Source: Burkholderiales bacterium
GTDB lineage: Bacteria > Pseudomonadota > Gammaproteobacteria > Burkholderiales > Burkholderiaceae_D
NCBI GenBank assembly: GCA_016196925.1
Contig: JACPWS010000050.1
Coordinates: 1 to 53,783, forward strand
Length of the DNA: 53,783 nt
Direction of reading: 5' to 3'
The notes under the pieces were generated by a model, which saw nothing but the letters and a program-made list of their open reading frames with translations, did not search any database and was not told the origin of the DNA. The translations under genes and the position numbers were made by a program. Positions 17,609 to 26,022 of this stretch are shown in pieces; the stretch's first letter is position 1; every line of letters starts with the position of its first letter.

Positions 17609-18735
17609 GGATTTTGCAAAGATATTTTGGCGCCGAAATTCTGCGCGCCGTGTTGTTCGTCATGCTGGCCTTGCTGGCCTTGTTCTCGTTTTTCGACTTG
17701 ATGGGCGAACTGCAATCGATTAACAAAGGCGGCTATCGCCTGCAACATGCCTTGTTGTATGTGCTGCTGGGCTTGCCTGGTTATATCTACGAATTCATGC
17801 CGATCGCGGTGCTGATCGGCACGATTTACGTGCTGGCGCAATTCGCCTCCAATTCGGAATTTACCATCATGCGCGCCGCCAGTATGTCCACCATCATGGC
17901 GGGCACGATGCTGATGAAAATCGGTCTGTTATTTGTCGGCCTGACTTTCGTCTTCGGCGAACTGGTTTCGCCGTTCAGCAGCAAACTGGCGGAAAAGGTG
18001 AAACTCAGTGCGATAGGCGCATCGGTGGCGCAAGAATTCCGCACCGGTTTGTGGACCAAGGATCTGATCAGGGAAAACGGTCTGACTGGCGACATCATCG
18101 GTTCGCGCTTCCTGAACGTGAAGGAAATCCTGCCGAATCGCCAGCTGAAAGATTTGAAGGTATTCGAATTCGATAAAAATTTCCATTTATCGAGAGAGGT
18201 GACCGCCGCCAGGGCCGAGTACATGGGCAATAACGTGTGGCGGCTGTCGGAAGTCGGCGAAACTTCTTTCCCTAAAACTTTATCGAGCCAGGACATCGCC
18301 GCGGTGAATAGCCAGAAACTGGCCAGCCGCGACGTGATATCGGAAGTGACGCCGGATATCCTGACCGTGTTATTCGCCGATCCGGACCGGATGTCCGCCT
18401 ATGATCTGGCGGCGTACACGCGGCATCTGGCGGACAATAAACAGGGTACCGAGCGGTATGAAATCGCGTTCTGGAAGAAGGTGACGTATCCGTTTGCGGT
18501 GCTGGTGATGATGGCGCTGGCCTTGCCGTTTGCTTACCTGCATGTGCGCAGCGGCGGCGTCAGCCTGAAGATTTTCAGCGGCATCATGATAGGCATGGTG
18601 TTTTATCTGCTCAATGCCTTGTTCTCGCATCTCGGCTTGCTGAACACCTGGCCCGCGCTGGTGACCGCCCTGGTGCCCAGCATCTTGTTCCTGATGATAG
18701 CGATGGCCGCTTTACGCTACGTGGAAAGAAACTGA
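17605..18735 (+). CDS. lptG: LPS export ABC transporter permease LptG
   Basis: The partner permease of LptF in the lipopolysaccharide extractor. The 376-residue protein shows the same plan: N-terminal helices (ILRAVLFVMLALLALFSFFDL, YIYEFMPIAVLIGTIYVLAQ), a periplasmic jellyroll domain (about 135-265), then helices FAVLVMMALALPFAYL, IFSGIMIGMVFYLLNALFSHL and WPALVTALVPSILFLMIAMA. Start and stop overlap lptF (ATGA) and cbiX (one shared base) respectively. Confidence 0.95.
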   Translation: MRILQRYFGAEILRAVLFVMLALLALFSFFDLMGELQSINKGGYRLQHALLYVLLGLPGYIYEFMPIAVLIGTIYVLAQFASNSEFTIMRAASMSTIMAGTMLMKIGLLFVGLTFVFGELVSPFSSKLAEKVKLSAIGASVAQEFRTGLWTKDLIRENGLTGDIIGSRFLNVKEILPNRQLKDLKVFEFDKNFHLSREVTAARAEYMGNNVWRLSEVGETSFPKTLSSQDIAAVNSQKLASRDVISEVTPDILTVLFADPDRMSAYDLAAYTRHLADNKQGTERYEIAFWKKVTYPFAVLVMMALALPFAYLHVRSGGVSLKIFSGIMIGMVFYLLNALFSHLGLLNTWPALVTALVPSILFLMIAMAALRYVERN

Positions 18736-19106
18736 TGCAAAAAGAATCTGCCCTGATCCTGTTTGCTCATGGCGCCCGCGACCCGCGGTGGGCGGCGCCG
18801 TTTCAACGTTTGCGGCAAATGACGCAGGACAGTCTGCCGGAAGTTTCGGTGCAGCTCGCTTTCCTGGAGTTCATGTCGCCCTCCTTGCCCGAGCTGGTGG
18901 CGCAACTGGTGGCCGACGGCTGCCGGAAAGTCAGTATCTGCCCGGTATTTTTAGGGCAAGGCGGTCACGTTTTGCGTGATTTGCCGGTGATGGCGGATAC
19001 CTTGCGACACAGCTATCCCGATCTGGAGGTGCAACTGGCTGCGGCGATAGGCGAAGACCCCGATGTGTTGCTGGCAATTCGCGATTATTGCCTGAAGTTG
19101 GTCTAG
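18735..19106 (+). CDS. cbiX: sirohydrochlorin ferrochelatase, CbiX short type
   Basis: A 123-residue single-domain class II chelatase. It has the N-terminal LILFAHGARDPRW with the metal-binding His, the central SICPVFLGQGGHVLRDLP with the second His, and the length of the short CbiX/SirB-like enzymes that work as homodimers. The reaction is insertion of Fe2+ into sirohydrochlorin to give siroheme. That fits the context: cobA and the siroheme-dependent reductase lie within 7 kb. It is translationally coupled to lptG (the TGA and ATG share one base), an unrelated partner. Confidence 0.9.
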   Translation: MQKESALILFAHGARDPRWAAPFQRLRQMTQDSLPEVSVQLAFLEFMSPSLPELVAQLVADGCRKVSICPVFLGQGGHVLRDLPVMADTLRHSYPDLEVQLAAAIGEDPDVLLAIRDYCLKLV

Positions 19107-19167
19107 AATGGTTTTGACGGACCGGCAGCGCTAGCATGTTCTGACTGGTCATGCGGCGAGGCCTCGT

Positions 19168-19920
19168 ATGCCATTGTTCAGATTGCTATGTTGCTTGATT
19201 GTAGCTTTTGCTGGTCAGCAAGCCAGCCAGGCGGCCGAAGTCTTGGCGGTAGGGACGGAATTTGCGCACGTGTTCGAACGCACGCCGGCAGGAGAATTTA
19301 CCGGCCTGGGGGTGGATATACTCAAGGCGCTGGCCAAGCGCAATGGCGATACGCTCAGGTTCGAAATTTACCCATGGAGCCGGGCGCAATGGATGGCGGA
19401 AAACGATCAGGCGCAGATACTGGTCGGACCGTACAAGACGCCGGAACGAGAGGTGCGTTTCTCGTTCGCCCGGCGCGCTTTTTACCGCGATTACATGGTG
19501 TTTTATGTCAGGAGCGGCTCCAACCTCGATTGGGATGGTAATTACGCTTCCCTGCGGGCTTATAAAGTAGGGGTAATCCTTGGCTGGGTATATGGCGCGC
19601 AGTTTGACGGCATGCGCGCTCTGCTCAAGCCCGAAACCGCAAACTCCCTGACGAATGGCTTGAATATGCTGAATGCGCGACGCATAGACTATTTGGCCAG
19701 CAATATGCGCAACACTGAGGCAATGATCAAAACGCTGGGTTTGAGCAACGATTTTTACGTGGTCGATACGACGATAGATATCCAGGATGGCTACCTGGCC
19801 TATTGCAAGCAAGCCGCTTGCGAACAGTTGAGGCTTCGTTATGACGAGGCTTTCGAACAGTTGGTAGAGAGCGGAGAGCTGGCGAAACTCGCACGTAAGC
19901 ACAAAGTGCGCATTCCTTAA
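19168..19920 (+). CDS. periplasmic amino-acid-binding-like protein (SBP family 3)
   Basis: A 250-residue secreted protein with a signal peptide (LFRLLCCLIVAFAGQQASQAAE) and the type II periplasmic-binding fold of the SBP_bac_3 family: EFTGLGVDILKALAKRNGDTL, then a WSRAQWMAENDQAQILVGPYKTPER stretch, and a C-terminal helix LRLRYDEAFEQLVESGELAKL. No permease or ATPase gene is adjacent, so it may be a sensor-like or orphan binding protein. The ligand is unknown. GAGG lies 6 bases before the ATG. It is convergent with cobA, with 8 bases between the stops. Confidence 0.82.
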   Translation: MPLFRLLCCLIVAFAGQQASQAAEVLAVGTEFAHVFERTPAGEFTGLGVDILKALAKRNGDTLRFEIYPWSRAQWMAENDQAQILVGPYKTPEREVRFSFARRAFYRDYMVFYVRSGSNLDWDGNYASLRAYKVGVILGWVYGAQFDGMRALLKPETANSLTNGLNMLNARRIDYLASNMRNTEAMIKTLGLSNDFYVVDTTIDIQDGYLAYCKQAACEQLRLRYDEAFEQLVESGELAKLARKHKVRIP

Positions 19921-19928
19921 ACCTCGGT

Positions 19929-20645
19929 TCAGTATTCTTGCAGAGGGCGCTCGCGCATCGCCTCTCCCATCATCACCAGCACCGGCCCCGCGCCCGGCGA
20001 CAGGCCTTGCGCTAAGTCCGCGAGTGTCAGGCGCAACACATGTTCATTGTGACGGCTACAATTCTCTATCACGATCAAAGGGTGGGACAGCGGATAGCCG
20101 GCCGCCAGCATGCGTTGCGCGGTCAGCATCGCTTCCCGCCCGCCCATATATTGCACCAGGGTGTCGCAGTCGGGAATGCGCGTATCTGCGCTTTCGCCGG
20201 GTGCGGTGCTGGAGGTGAAAAAAGCGACGCTGCGCGCCACGCCGCGTTTGGTCAGAGGCTGGCGCACGCTGGCTGCGGCCGCCAGGGCGCTGGTGATGCC
20301 GGGCACGACTTCATAGACTATGCCGGCCGCCTCCAGGGCATTCAATTCTTCATCGGCGCGTCCGAAGATCATGGGGTCGCCGCCCTTGAGCCTGACCACC
20401 GACTTGTACTTGGCCGCGCAGGCGACCAGCTGTTGGTTGATATGCTCTTGTGCCGCCGAGCGTTGCCCGCTGCGTTTGCCGACCGCGATCTTGACGGCTT
20501 GCGGGCAGAGTTCCAGCATCTCCGCGGTGACCAGGGCGTCGTGCAGCACGACATCGGCCGCCGCCAGCAAGCGGGCGCCGCGCACCGTGATCAGGTCGGC
20601 GGCGCCGGGGCCGGCGCCGATCAGGTAGACCTTGGCCGTCGGCAT
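19929..20645 (-). CDS. cobA: uroporphyrinogen-III C-methyltransferase
   Basis: A 238-residue SAM-dependent methyltransferase (SUMT) that methylates uroporphyrinogen III at C-2 and C-7 to precorrin-2, the first committed step to siroheme. Visible motifs: VYLIGAGPGAADLITVRGARLL, VVLHDALV, VVRLKGGDPMIFGRADEE, VPGITSALAAAA and PLTKRG. It is a stand-alone methyltransferase without the dehydrogenase/chelatase half of CysG. I prefer the ATG at 20645, 4 bases after the cysN stop, over a TTG four codons upstream. It is the last gene of the cys operon and supplies siroheme for the reductase in that operon. Confidence 0.93.
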   Translation of the reverse strand: MPTAKVYLIGAGPGAADLITVRGARLLAAADVVLHDALVTAEMLELCPQAVKIAVGKRSGQRSAAQEHINQQLVACAAKYKSVVRLKGGDPMIFGRADEELNALEAAGIVYEVVPGITSALAAAASVRQPLTKRGVARSVAFFTSSTAPGESADTRIPDCDTLVQYMGGREAMLTAQRMLAAGYPLSHPLIVIENCSRHNEHVLRLTLADLAQGLSPGAGPVLVMMGEAMRERPLQEY

Positions 20646-20649
20646 GCGC

Positions 20650-21975
20650 TCAGTCAAGGCGTATCATCCCGGCCGCCACCGTCTGATGCGTGACTTCGTC
20701 GATCAGGATGAAGGCGCCGGTAGAGCGCAAGTCGGCGTAGGCATCGGCGGCCAGCGCTTGCTGGACGTTGATCGTCACGGTCGCGATATCGTTCAGTTTC
20801 AGGCTGTCGGCCGGGCGCCTTTGCTGGGTATTGATGTCGAGCAGCGTTTCGATATTGTTCACTCTGGCGGCGACTTGTCGGGTCGTATGCTTGAGCCAGT
20901 AACGGCGGCGCATATCGAGCGCTTCTTCCGACAGCCAGCACAGCTCGGCATGCACGGTTTTCAGCAGGGTGGCAGGGCGTTCGGCCGATGCCAGCATGTC
21001 ACCGCGCGAAATGTCCAGGTATTCTTCCAGCAAGATGGTGACGGACTGGCCGACCACCGCCGATGGCAGCGAGCCTTCCAGCGTCAGTATGTCTTTGACG
21101 GTCGCCGTCTGGCCGCCCGGCTGTACCACCAGCTGGTCGCCCGTGCTGACCTTGCCGGCTTCGATACGGCCCATATAACCGCGGAAATCGTTCGCTTCGT
21201 GACCGTTGTGGCGCGCCACCAGCTGTACCGGGAAGCGGAACGGTTCATCGTGGCATTCATCATAGACGCTCAGCGATTCCAGCAGGGAGATCAGGGTCGG
21301 GCCCTGATACCAGGACAATTTATCGCTGGCGCTGACGACGTTGTCGCCGGCCAGCGCCGACAGCGGAATGGCGTGGATGTCTTTCAAGCCCAGTTGTTGC
21401 GCAAAGGCCTGGTAAGCGCCGATGATGCGCTCGTACACGGCCTGATCGTAGTTCACCAGGTCCATCTTGTTGACGGCGACGATCACGTGTTCGATCTGCA
21501 GCAGATGGGCGATGGTGGAGTGGCGTTTGGTCTGGGTCAGCAATTCCACGCTGCCGTCGTCGCCGAGCTTCACCTTGGACACGTCGATCAGAATGATGAC
21601 GGCGTCGGCGGTCGAGGCGCCGGTCACCATGTTGCGCGTGTATTGCTCATGGCCCGGGGTGTCGGCGATGATGAATTTACGCTTCGGTGTGGCGAAGTAG
21701 CGGTAAGCCACGTCGATGGTGATGCCTTGCTCGCGTTCGGCTTCCAGGCCGTCGGTCAACAAGGACAGGTCTATCGTGTCGCCGACCGTGCGCTTGTGTT
21801 TGGCGCGCGAAATCGCATCGAGCTGGTCGGCAAAGATGCCCTTGCTGTCGAATAGCAGGCGGCCGATCAGCGTGCTCTTGCCGTCGTCGACCGAGCCGGC
21901 CGTGATGAAGCGCAGCAAGCCGCGTTCGCGGGTGGCGTCTGTGACTATAGGTGCGGCCGTAGTGAGTGTGCCCAT
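20650..21975 (-). CDS. cysN: sulfate adenylyltransferase subunit 1 (GTPase)
   Basis: CysN is the regulatory GTPase of ATP sulfurylase and couples GTP hydrolysis to APS formation by CysD. The 441-residue protein has G1 GSVDDGKST (about 28-36), DTPGHEQYTRNMVTGAS (G3) and NKMDLV (G4), followed by EF-Tu-like beta-barrel domains. There is no fused APS kinase (CysC) domain, in line with direct APS reduction by CysH. Its ATG overlaps the cysD stop by one base. Confidence 0.96.
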   Translation of the reverse strand: MGTLTTAAPIVTDATRERGLLRFITAGSVDDGKSTLIGRLLFDSKGIFADQLDAISRAKHKRTVGDTIDLSLLTDGLEAEREQGITIDVAYRYFATPKRKFIIADTPGHEQYTRNMVTGASTADAVIILIDVSKVKLGDDGSVELLTQTKRHSTIAHLLQIEHVIVAVNKMDLVNYDQAVYERIIGAYQAFAQQLGLKDIHAIPLSALAGDNVVSASDKLSWYQGPTLISLLESLSVYDECHDEPFRFPVQLVARHNGHEANDFRGYMGRIEAGKVSTGDQLVVQPGGQTATVKDILTLEGSLPSAVVGQSVTILLEEYLDISRGDMLASAERPATLLKTVHAELCWLSEEALDMRRRYWLKHTTRQVAARVNNIETLLDINTQQRRPADSLKLNDIATVTINVQQALAADAYADLRSTGAFILIDEVTHQTVAAGMIRLD

Positions 21976-22910
21976 CAGAAATATCCTTCTTTTTTACGTT
22001 TTTCCATCGAGGCTTCCGAAGTCTGGTCGTCCATGCGGGTGGCGCCGCGTTCGGTGATCTGCGTCACTGCGGTTTCCGCGATAATCGCTTCCACCGTGGC
22101 GGCGTCGGATGAGACCGGGCAAGTGCAGGAAATGTCGCCGACCGTGCGGAAGCGCACGACCTGCGTTTCCACCGTCTCGCCGGCGCGCGGCGGCGTCAGG
22201 TCGGTCAGCGGCACCAGCAAACCATTGCGCGGTATCACCTGGCGTTCGTGGGCGAAATAAATCGGCGGCAAGGCCAGTTTTTCACGGGCGATGTATTGCC
22301 AGACATCGAGCTCGGTCCAGTTAGAGATAGGGAACACGCGCATGTTTTCACCGGGGTGGACGCGGGTGTTGTACAAGTCCCACAGTTCCGGACGCTGTGC
22401 CTTGGGATTCCATTGGCCGAATTCATCGCGGAACGAGAAAATGCGTTCCTTGGCGCGCGCTTTTTCTTCGTCGCGACGGGCGCCGCCTATGCAGGCATCG
22501 AATTTATATTCGGCGATCGTTTCCAGCAAGGTAACCGCCTGGGCCGCATTGCGCGAATCGGTTTGCGGATTGCGCAGGCGTACGGTGCCGCGCCGCATCG
22601 ATTCTTCCACCGATCCCACGATCAGGCGCTCGCCGAGTTCGGCCACGCGCTGGTCGCGGAAAGCGATGACTTCCGGGAAGTTATGCCCGGTGTCGATGTG
22701 CACCAGCGGGAAGGGAAATTTGCCGGGGCGGAAGGCTTTTTCCGCGATGCGCAGCAATACGACAGAGTCCTTGCCGCCGGAGAACAGCAGGGCGGGATTG
22801 CTGCACTCGGCAGCCACTTCGCGCATGATATGGATGGCTTCGGATTCCAGCCAGTCCAGATGGCGGTTGCTCGCCGCATCGATAAAATGGTTTTCCACGA
22901 CTGTGTTCAT
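21975..22910 (-). CDS. cysD: sulfate adenylyltransferase subunit 2
   Basis: The catalytic subunit of ATP sulfurylase, a PAPS-reductase-like ATP pyrophosphatase that makes APS from sulfate and ATP. The 311-residue protein (from the ATG at 22910) has the PP-loop LLFSGGKDSVVLLRIA, PLVHIDTGHNFPE, GGARRDEEKARAKER and FPISNWTELDVWQYI. A longer frame starting at TTG 22958 runs into the MITE at 22932-23033 and is unlikely. The 121-bp gap to cysH consists almost wholly of that MITE, so cysD must be translated independently of cysH. Confidence 0.95.
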   Translation of the reverse strand: MNTVVENHFIDAASNRHLDWLESEAIHIMREVAAECSNPALLFSGGKDSVVLLRIAEKAFRPGKFPFPLVHIDTGHNFPEVIAFRDQRVAELGERLIVGSVEESMRRGTVRLRNPQTDSRNAAQAVTLLETIAEYKFDACIGGARRDEEKARAKERIFSFRDEFGQWNPKAQRPELWDLYNTRVHPGENMRVFPISNWTELDVWQYIAREKLALPPIYFAHERQVIPRNGLLVPLTDLTPPRAGETVETQVVRFRTVGDISCTCPVSSDAATVEAIIAETAVTQITERGATRMDDQTSEASMEKRKKEGYF

Positions 22911-22931
22911 AATGGTTCTTAGTTTCAGTTC

Positions 22932-23033
22932 AGGACTGTCGAAAAATTGTTCCAGCAAGGCATGGCGACGAAGGCAGTATAAATTGTACGACTAGGAGCC
23001 ATAACGCCGCTGGAGCGATTTTTCGTAAGTCCT
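22932..23033 (-). mobile_element. 102-bp deleted MITE between cysH and cysD
   Basis: The ends are AGGACTGTCGAAAAAT and, as reverse complement of the right end, AGGACTTACGAAAAAT (14 of 16 identical). Read on the minus strand, its two ends and flanking inner sequence align with the 180-bp element at 26889-27068, while about 78 bp of the middle is missing. The right boundary supplies the AG of the cysH TAG stop. No clear target duplication remains. Confidence 0.75.
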
Positions 23034-23739
23034 ATTGTTTGATGCGGATCAGCTTGCCGTCAACGAGATGCAAACCGCATTCTTTGGATTCCGGATTTTC
23101 CCACCACCAGCGGCCGGCGCGCACATCTTCGCCCGGCTGTATCGCGCGGGTGCAGGGTTCGCAGCCGATAGAGGGGTAGCCTTTATCATGCAGAGGATTG
23201 TAAGGCACATTGTTGTTGCGTATATAGTGCCAGACATCCTGTTCCGACCAGTCGGCCAGCGGATTGAATTTTTGCATGCCGTGCGCCGCATCGTCTTCCT
23301 GCACCGCGAGTGCGGTGCGGGTGGCAGCTTGCGCACGGCGCTGGCCGGTGACCCAGGCCTTATTGCCGGCCAGGGCGCGCTTGAGCGGCTCCACCTTGCG
23401 GATGCGGCAGCATTCCTTGCGCATCTCCACGCTGTCATAGAAGGCGTTCAAACCATGGTTGCTGACATAGTCGGCAACCGCAGCGGCATCCGGTTTGTAG
23501 AGCGCGACTTCTGCGCCATAAGTCTGCTTGATCTTATCCAGCATGCCCAGCGTCTCGGCGTGCAAGCGGCCGGTTTCCAGGGAAAAAATCCGTATCGGCA
23601 GTTGCTTGCGCAAGATCAGATCGGTCAGCACCATGTCTTCGGCCGCCAGACTGGAGGCAAACACGGCCGGGGTAAACTCGCTGGCGATGCGTTCCAGCGT
23701 CGCTGCGGTCGCCGCCAGGCGGGATGCGTAGTCGCTCAT
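23032..23739 (-). CDS. cysH: phosphoadenylyl/adenylyl-sulfate reductase
   Basis: A 235-residue thioredoxin-dependent reductase that yields sulfite from APS or PAPS. It has FASSLAAEDMVLTDLIL, IRIFSLETGRLH, EMRKECCRIRKVEPLKRAL with the Cys-Cys pair, and GCEPCTRAI near the C-terminus. These two cysteine pairs bind the [4Fe-4S] cluster of the APS-reducing branch, so APS is the likely substrate, in agreement with the lack of cysC in the operon. The ATG overlaps the DUF934 stop by ATGA. Its TAG stop is formed at the junction with the MITE. Confidence 0.95.
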   Translation of the reverse strand: MSDYASRLAATAATLERIASEFTPAVFASSLAAEDMVLTDLILRKQLPIRIFSLETGRLHAETLGMLDKIKQTYGAEVALYKPDAAAVADYVSNHGLNAFYDSVEMRKECCRIRKVEPLKRALAGNKAWVTGQRRAQAATRTALAVQEDDAAHGMQKFNPLADWSEQDVWHYIRNNNVPYNPLHDKGYPSIGCEPCTRAIQPGEDVRAGRWWWENPESKECGLHLVDGKLIRIKQ

Positions 23740-24272
23740 GCCGTCTCCGCTGTCGTTTTTGCCGGGCGTTGCGCGCGCCGGAACAAGGGGTTTTTTTCAT
23801 CCCAGGCGGCCTGATATTTTTCAGAAAAATCGCTCAAGCCCTTGAGCGCGTCATGGATGTTTTTGTCGGGGCGGGTGGCGAAAGAGTTGAAACCGACGCG
23901 CTGCATGTAAAACAATTGATCGCGCAAGACATCGCCGATGGCGCGCAATTCGCCGTTGTAAGCCAGGCGGGTGCGCAAGTTGTAGGCGATGGAATAGCCG
24001 CGGCCGTCGGCAAATTTGGGGAAATCCACGGCCAGCAAACTGAAGCGCGAAATATCGCCTTGCAATTGCCTGGCTTGTTCATCGCTGGCGAACCAGACGG
24101 CAATGTCGTTGCGGCCGGCCAGGCGCTCGCGCTGCGCCAGCCACACTGGCAGCGGTACGATGACCTGGCCCGGCGCCACCGCGACGCTATCCGCCGTTTC
24201 GCCTTCGGCCAGTCGCAATACCGTCCAGCCGTCCTGCACGATGGCTTTATCCTTGATAATTTCTCGCATCAT
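23736..24272 (-). CDS. DUF934 protein associated with sulfite reduction
   Basis: A 178-residue DUF934 (COG3749) protein: REIIKDKAIVQDGWTVL at the start, SRFSLLAVDFPKFADGRGYS, LRTRLAYNGELRAIGDVLRDQLFYMQRVGFNSFATRPDK, the usual family signature. It is almost always encoded directly after the nitrite/sulfite reductase in beta-proteobacteria, as here (20-bp gap), and often annotated as a putative sulfite-reduction oxidoreductase, although its activity is not established. Tandem ATGs at 24272 and 24269 are both possible starts. Confidence 0.88.
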   Translation of the reverse strand: MMREIIKDKAIVQDGWTVLRLAEGETADSVAVAPGQVIVPLPVWLAQRERLAGRNDIAVWFASDEQARQLQGDISRFSLLAVDFPKFADGRGYSIAYNLRTRLAYNGELRAIGDVLRDQLFYMQRVGFNSFATRPDKNIHDALKGLSDFSEKYQAAWDEKNPLFRRAQRPAKTTAETA

Positions 24273-24292
24273 ATTCTTTCTGCTGATCTTGC

Positions 24293-25999
24293 TTAATACG
24301 CTAAGGCTGCGCCGGCGTCTTCGCCGCGATGCTCCACGGTTTTGATCGGCGTCGCATACACAACTTCCTTGAACGGCGCTATCCCGAGGCGCTGCGCGGT
24401 GTCGATGAAGCGCTCGTTTTCCAAGCGTTCGCGCAGATAGACCCGGATGATGCGCTCTATCACTTCCGGCATTTGCCCGGCCGAGAACGAGGGCCCGATG
24501 ATCTTGCCGATGGCGGCATGATTGCCCTGCGCGCCGCCTATCGATACCTGATACCACTCGCTGCCATCCTTGTCGACCCCGAGTATGCCGATATTGCCGA
24601 CATGGTGGTGACCGCAGGCATTGATGCAGCCGGACATGTTTAATTCCAGCTCACCGATGTCGTGCAGGTAGTCGAGGTCGTTGAATCTGTCGGTGATGTC
24701 GAGCGCGATCGGTATCGATTTGGCGTTGGCCAGTGCGCAGAAATCGCCGCCGGGGCAGCAGATCATGTCGGTCAGCAAGCCTATATTCGGTGTCGCCAGG
24801 CCGTGCGTCTTGGCTTCTTGCCAGACTGCGAACAAGTCGGATTGCCGGACATCGGCCAGCACCAGATTCTGTTCATGCGTCACGCGCAGTTCGCCGAAGC
24901 TGTATTGATCGGCCAGGTCGGCGACGAAATCCATCTGCCCGGCGCTGGCATCGCCGGGCGGCACGCCCGGTTTTTTCAGCGACAGCACCACGGACGCATA
25001 GCCTGCCACCTTGTGTGGCTTGACGTTGCGCTTCACCCAGTTGGCAAAGGCCTTGTTTTCTTGCTGATGCTGCACGTAGCCGGCATCCAGCGCCGGCAGG
25101 CTGGCATAGGCCGGGCTGCTGAAGTACGAGGCAACGCGCGCCAACTCTTCCTGTGTCAGCGTGGCCGGGCCGTCTTTCAAGTCTAGCCACTCTTCTTCGA
25201 CCTGGCGCGCAAATTCTTCGGCGCCGAGCGCCTTCACCAAAATCTTGATCCTGGCCTTGTAGATATTGTCGCGCCGGCCGTACTGGTTATAAATCCGCAG
25301 TATCGCTTCCAGATACGTCATCACATGCTGCCATGGCAGGAATTCGCGGATCACGCTGCCGAGGATGGGCGTGCGTCCCATGCCGCCGCCTACCATCACG
25401 GTAAAACCGATTTCGCCGAGTTCGTTACGCACCACGGTCAGGCCGATATCGTGCACGGCTATCGCCGCCCGGTCTTCCTGCGCGCCGTTGATGGCGATCT
25501 TGAACTTGCGCGGCAGGTAAGCGAATTCCGGATGGAAGGTGGTCCACTGGCGCAGGATTTCGGCGTACGGGCGCGGATCGATGATTTCATCCGCCGCCAC
25601 ACCGGCAAACTGGTCCGAGGTGATATTGCGCATGCAATTGCCGGAAGTCTGGATCGCGTGCATTTCCACCGCGGCCAGCTGTTCCAGGATGTCGGGCGTA
25701 TCTTCCAGGTTGATCCAGTTGTACTGGATGTTCTGGCGCGTGGTGAAGTGGCCGTAGCCGCGGTCGTACTTGCGGGCGATATCGGCAAACTGGCGTATCT
25801 GGGGCGAACGCAACATGCCGTAAGGTATTGCCACGCGCAGCATGTAAGCATGGCGTTGCAGATACAGGCCGTTTTGCAGGCGCAGGATACGGAATTCGTC
25901 TTCGCTCAGTTCATCCGCAATCCGGCGGCGAACCTGGTCGCGAAATTGGGCGACGCGTTCCTTGATAATTTGGTGATCGTGGTGATCGTAGCGATACAT
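24293..25999 (-). CDS. cysI: nitrite/sulfite reductase, siroheme-[4Fe-4S] (CysI type)
   Basis: A 568-residue siroheme and [4Fe-4S] reductase that takes sulfite to sulfide with six electrons. The N-terminal half has GYGHFTTRQNIQYNWI and SGNCMRNIT; the cluster and siroheme ligands lie in CCPGGDFCALANAK and CINACGHHHVGNIG near the C-terminus. It belongs to the ferredoxin-like one-subunit branch (NirA/CysI) and not to the NADPH CysJI pair. Nitrite is an alternative substrate, but cysH, cysDN and cobA downstream point to sulfite. GAGGA precedes the ATG. Confidence 0.94.
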   Translation of the reverse strand: MYRYDHHDHQIIKERVAQFRDQVRRRIADELSEDEFRILRLQNGLYLQRHAYMLRVAIPYGMLRSPQIRQFADIARKYDRGYGHFTTRQNIQYNWINLEDTPDILEQLAAVEMHAIQTSGNCMRNITSDQFAGVAADEIIDPRPYAEILRQWTTFHPEFAYLPRKFKIAINGAQEDRAAIAVHDIGLTVVRNELGEIGFTVMVGGGMGRTPILGSVIREFLPWQHVMTYLEAILRIYNQYGRRDNIYKARIKILVKALGAEEFARQVEEEWLDLKDGPATLTQEELARVASYFSSPAYASLPALDAGYVQHQQENKAFANWVKRNVKPHKVAGYASVVLSLKKPGVPPGDASAGQMDFVADLADQYSFGELRVTHEQNLVLADVRQSDLFAVWQEAKTHGLATPNIGLLTDMICCPGGDFCALANAKSIPIALDITDRFNDLDYLHDIGELELNMSGCINACGHHHVGNIGILGVDKDGSEWYQVSIGGAQGNHAAIGKIIGPSFSAGQMPEVIERIIRVYLRERLENERFIDTAQRLGIAPFKEVVYATPIKTVEHRGEDAGAALAY

Positions 26000-26022
26000 C
26001 TTTTACATCCTCAAAATGCGTC

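Noticed and set aside
22911-22958. TTG start sixteen codons upstream of cysD
   Set aside because: The extra residues are translated partly from the MITE end; the ATG at 22910 fits the family.
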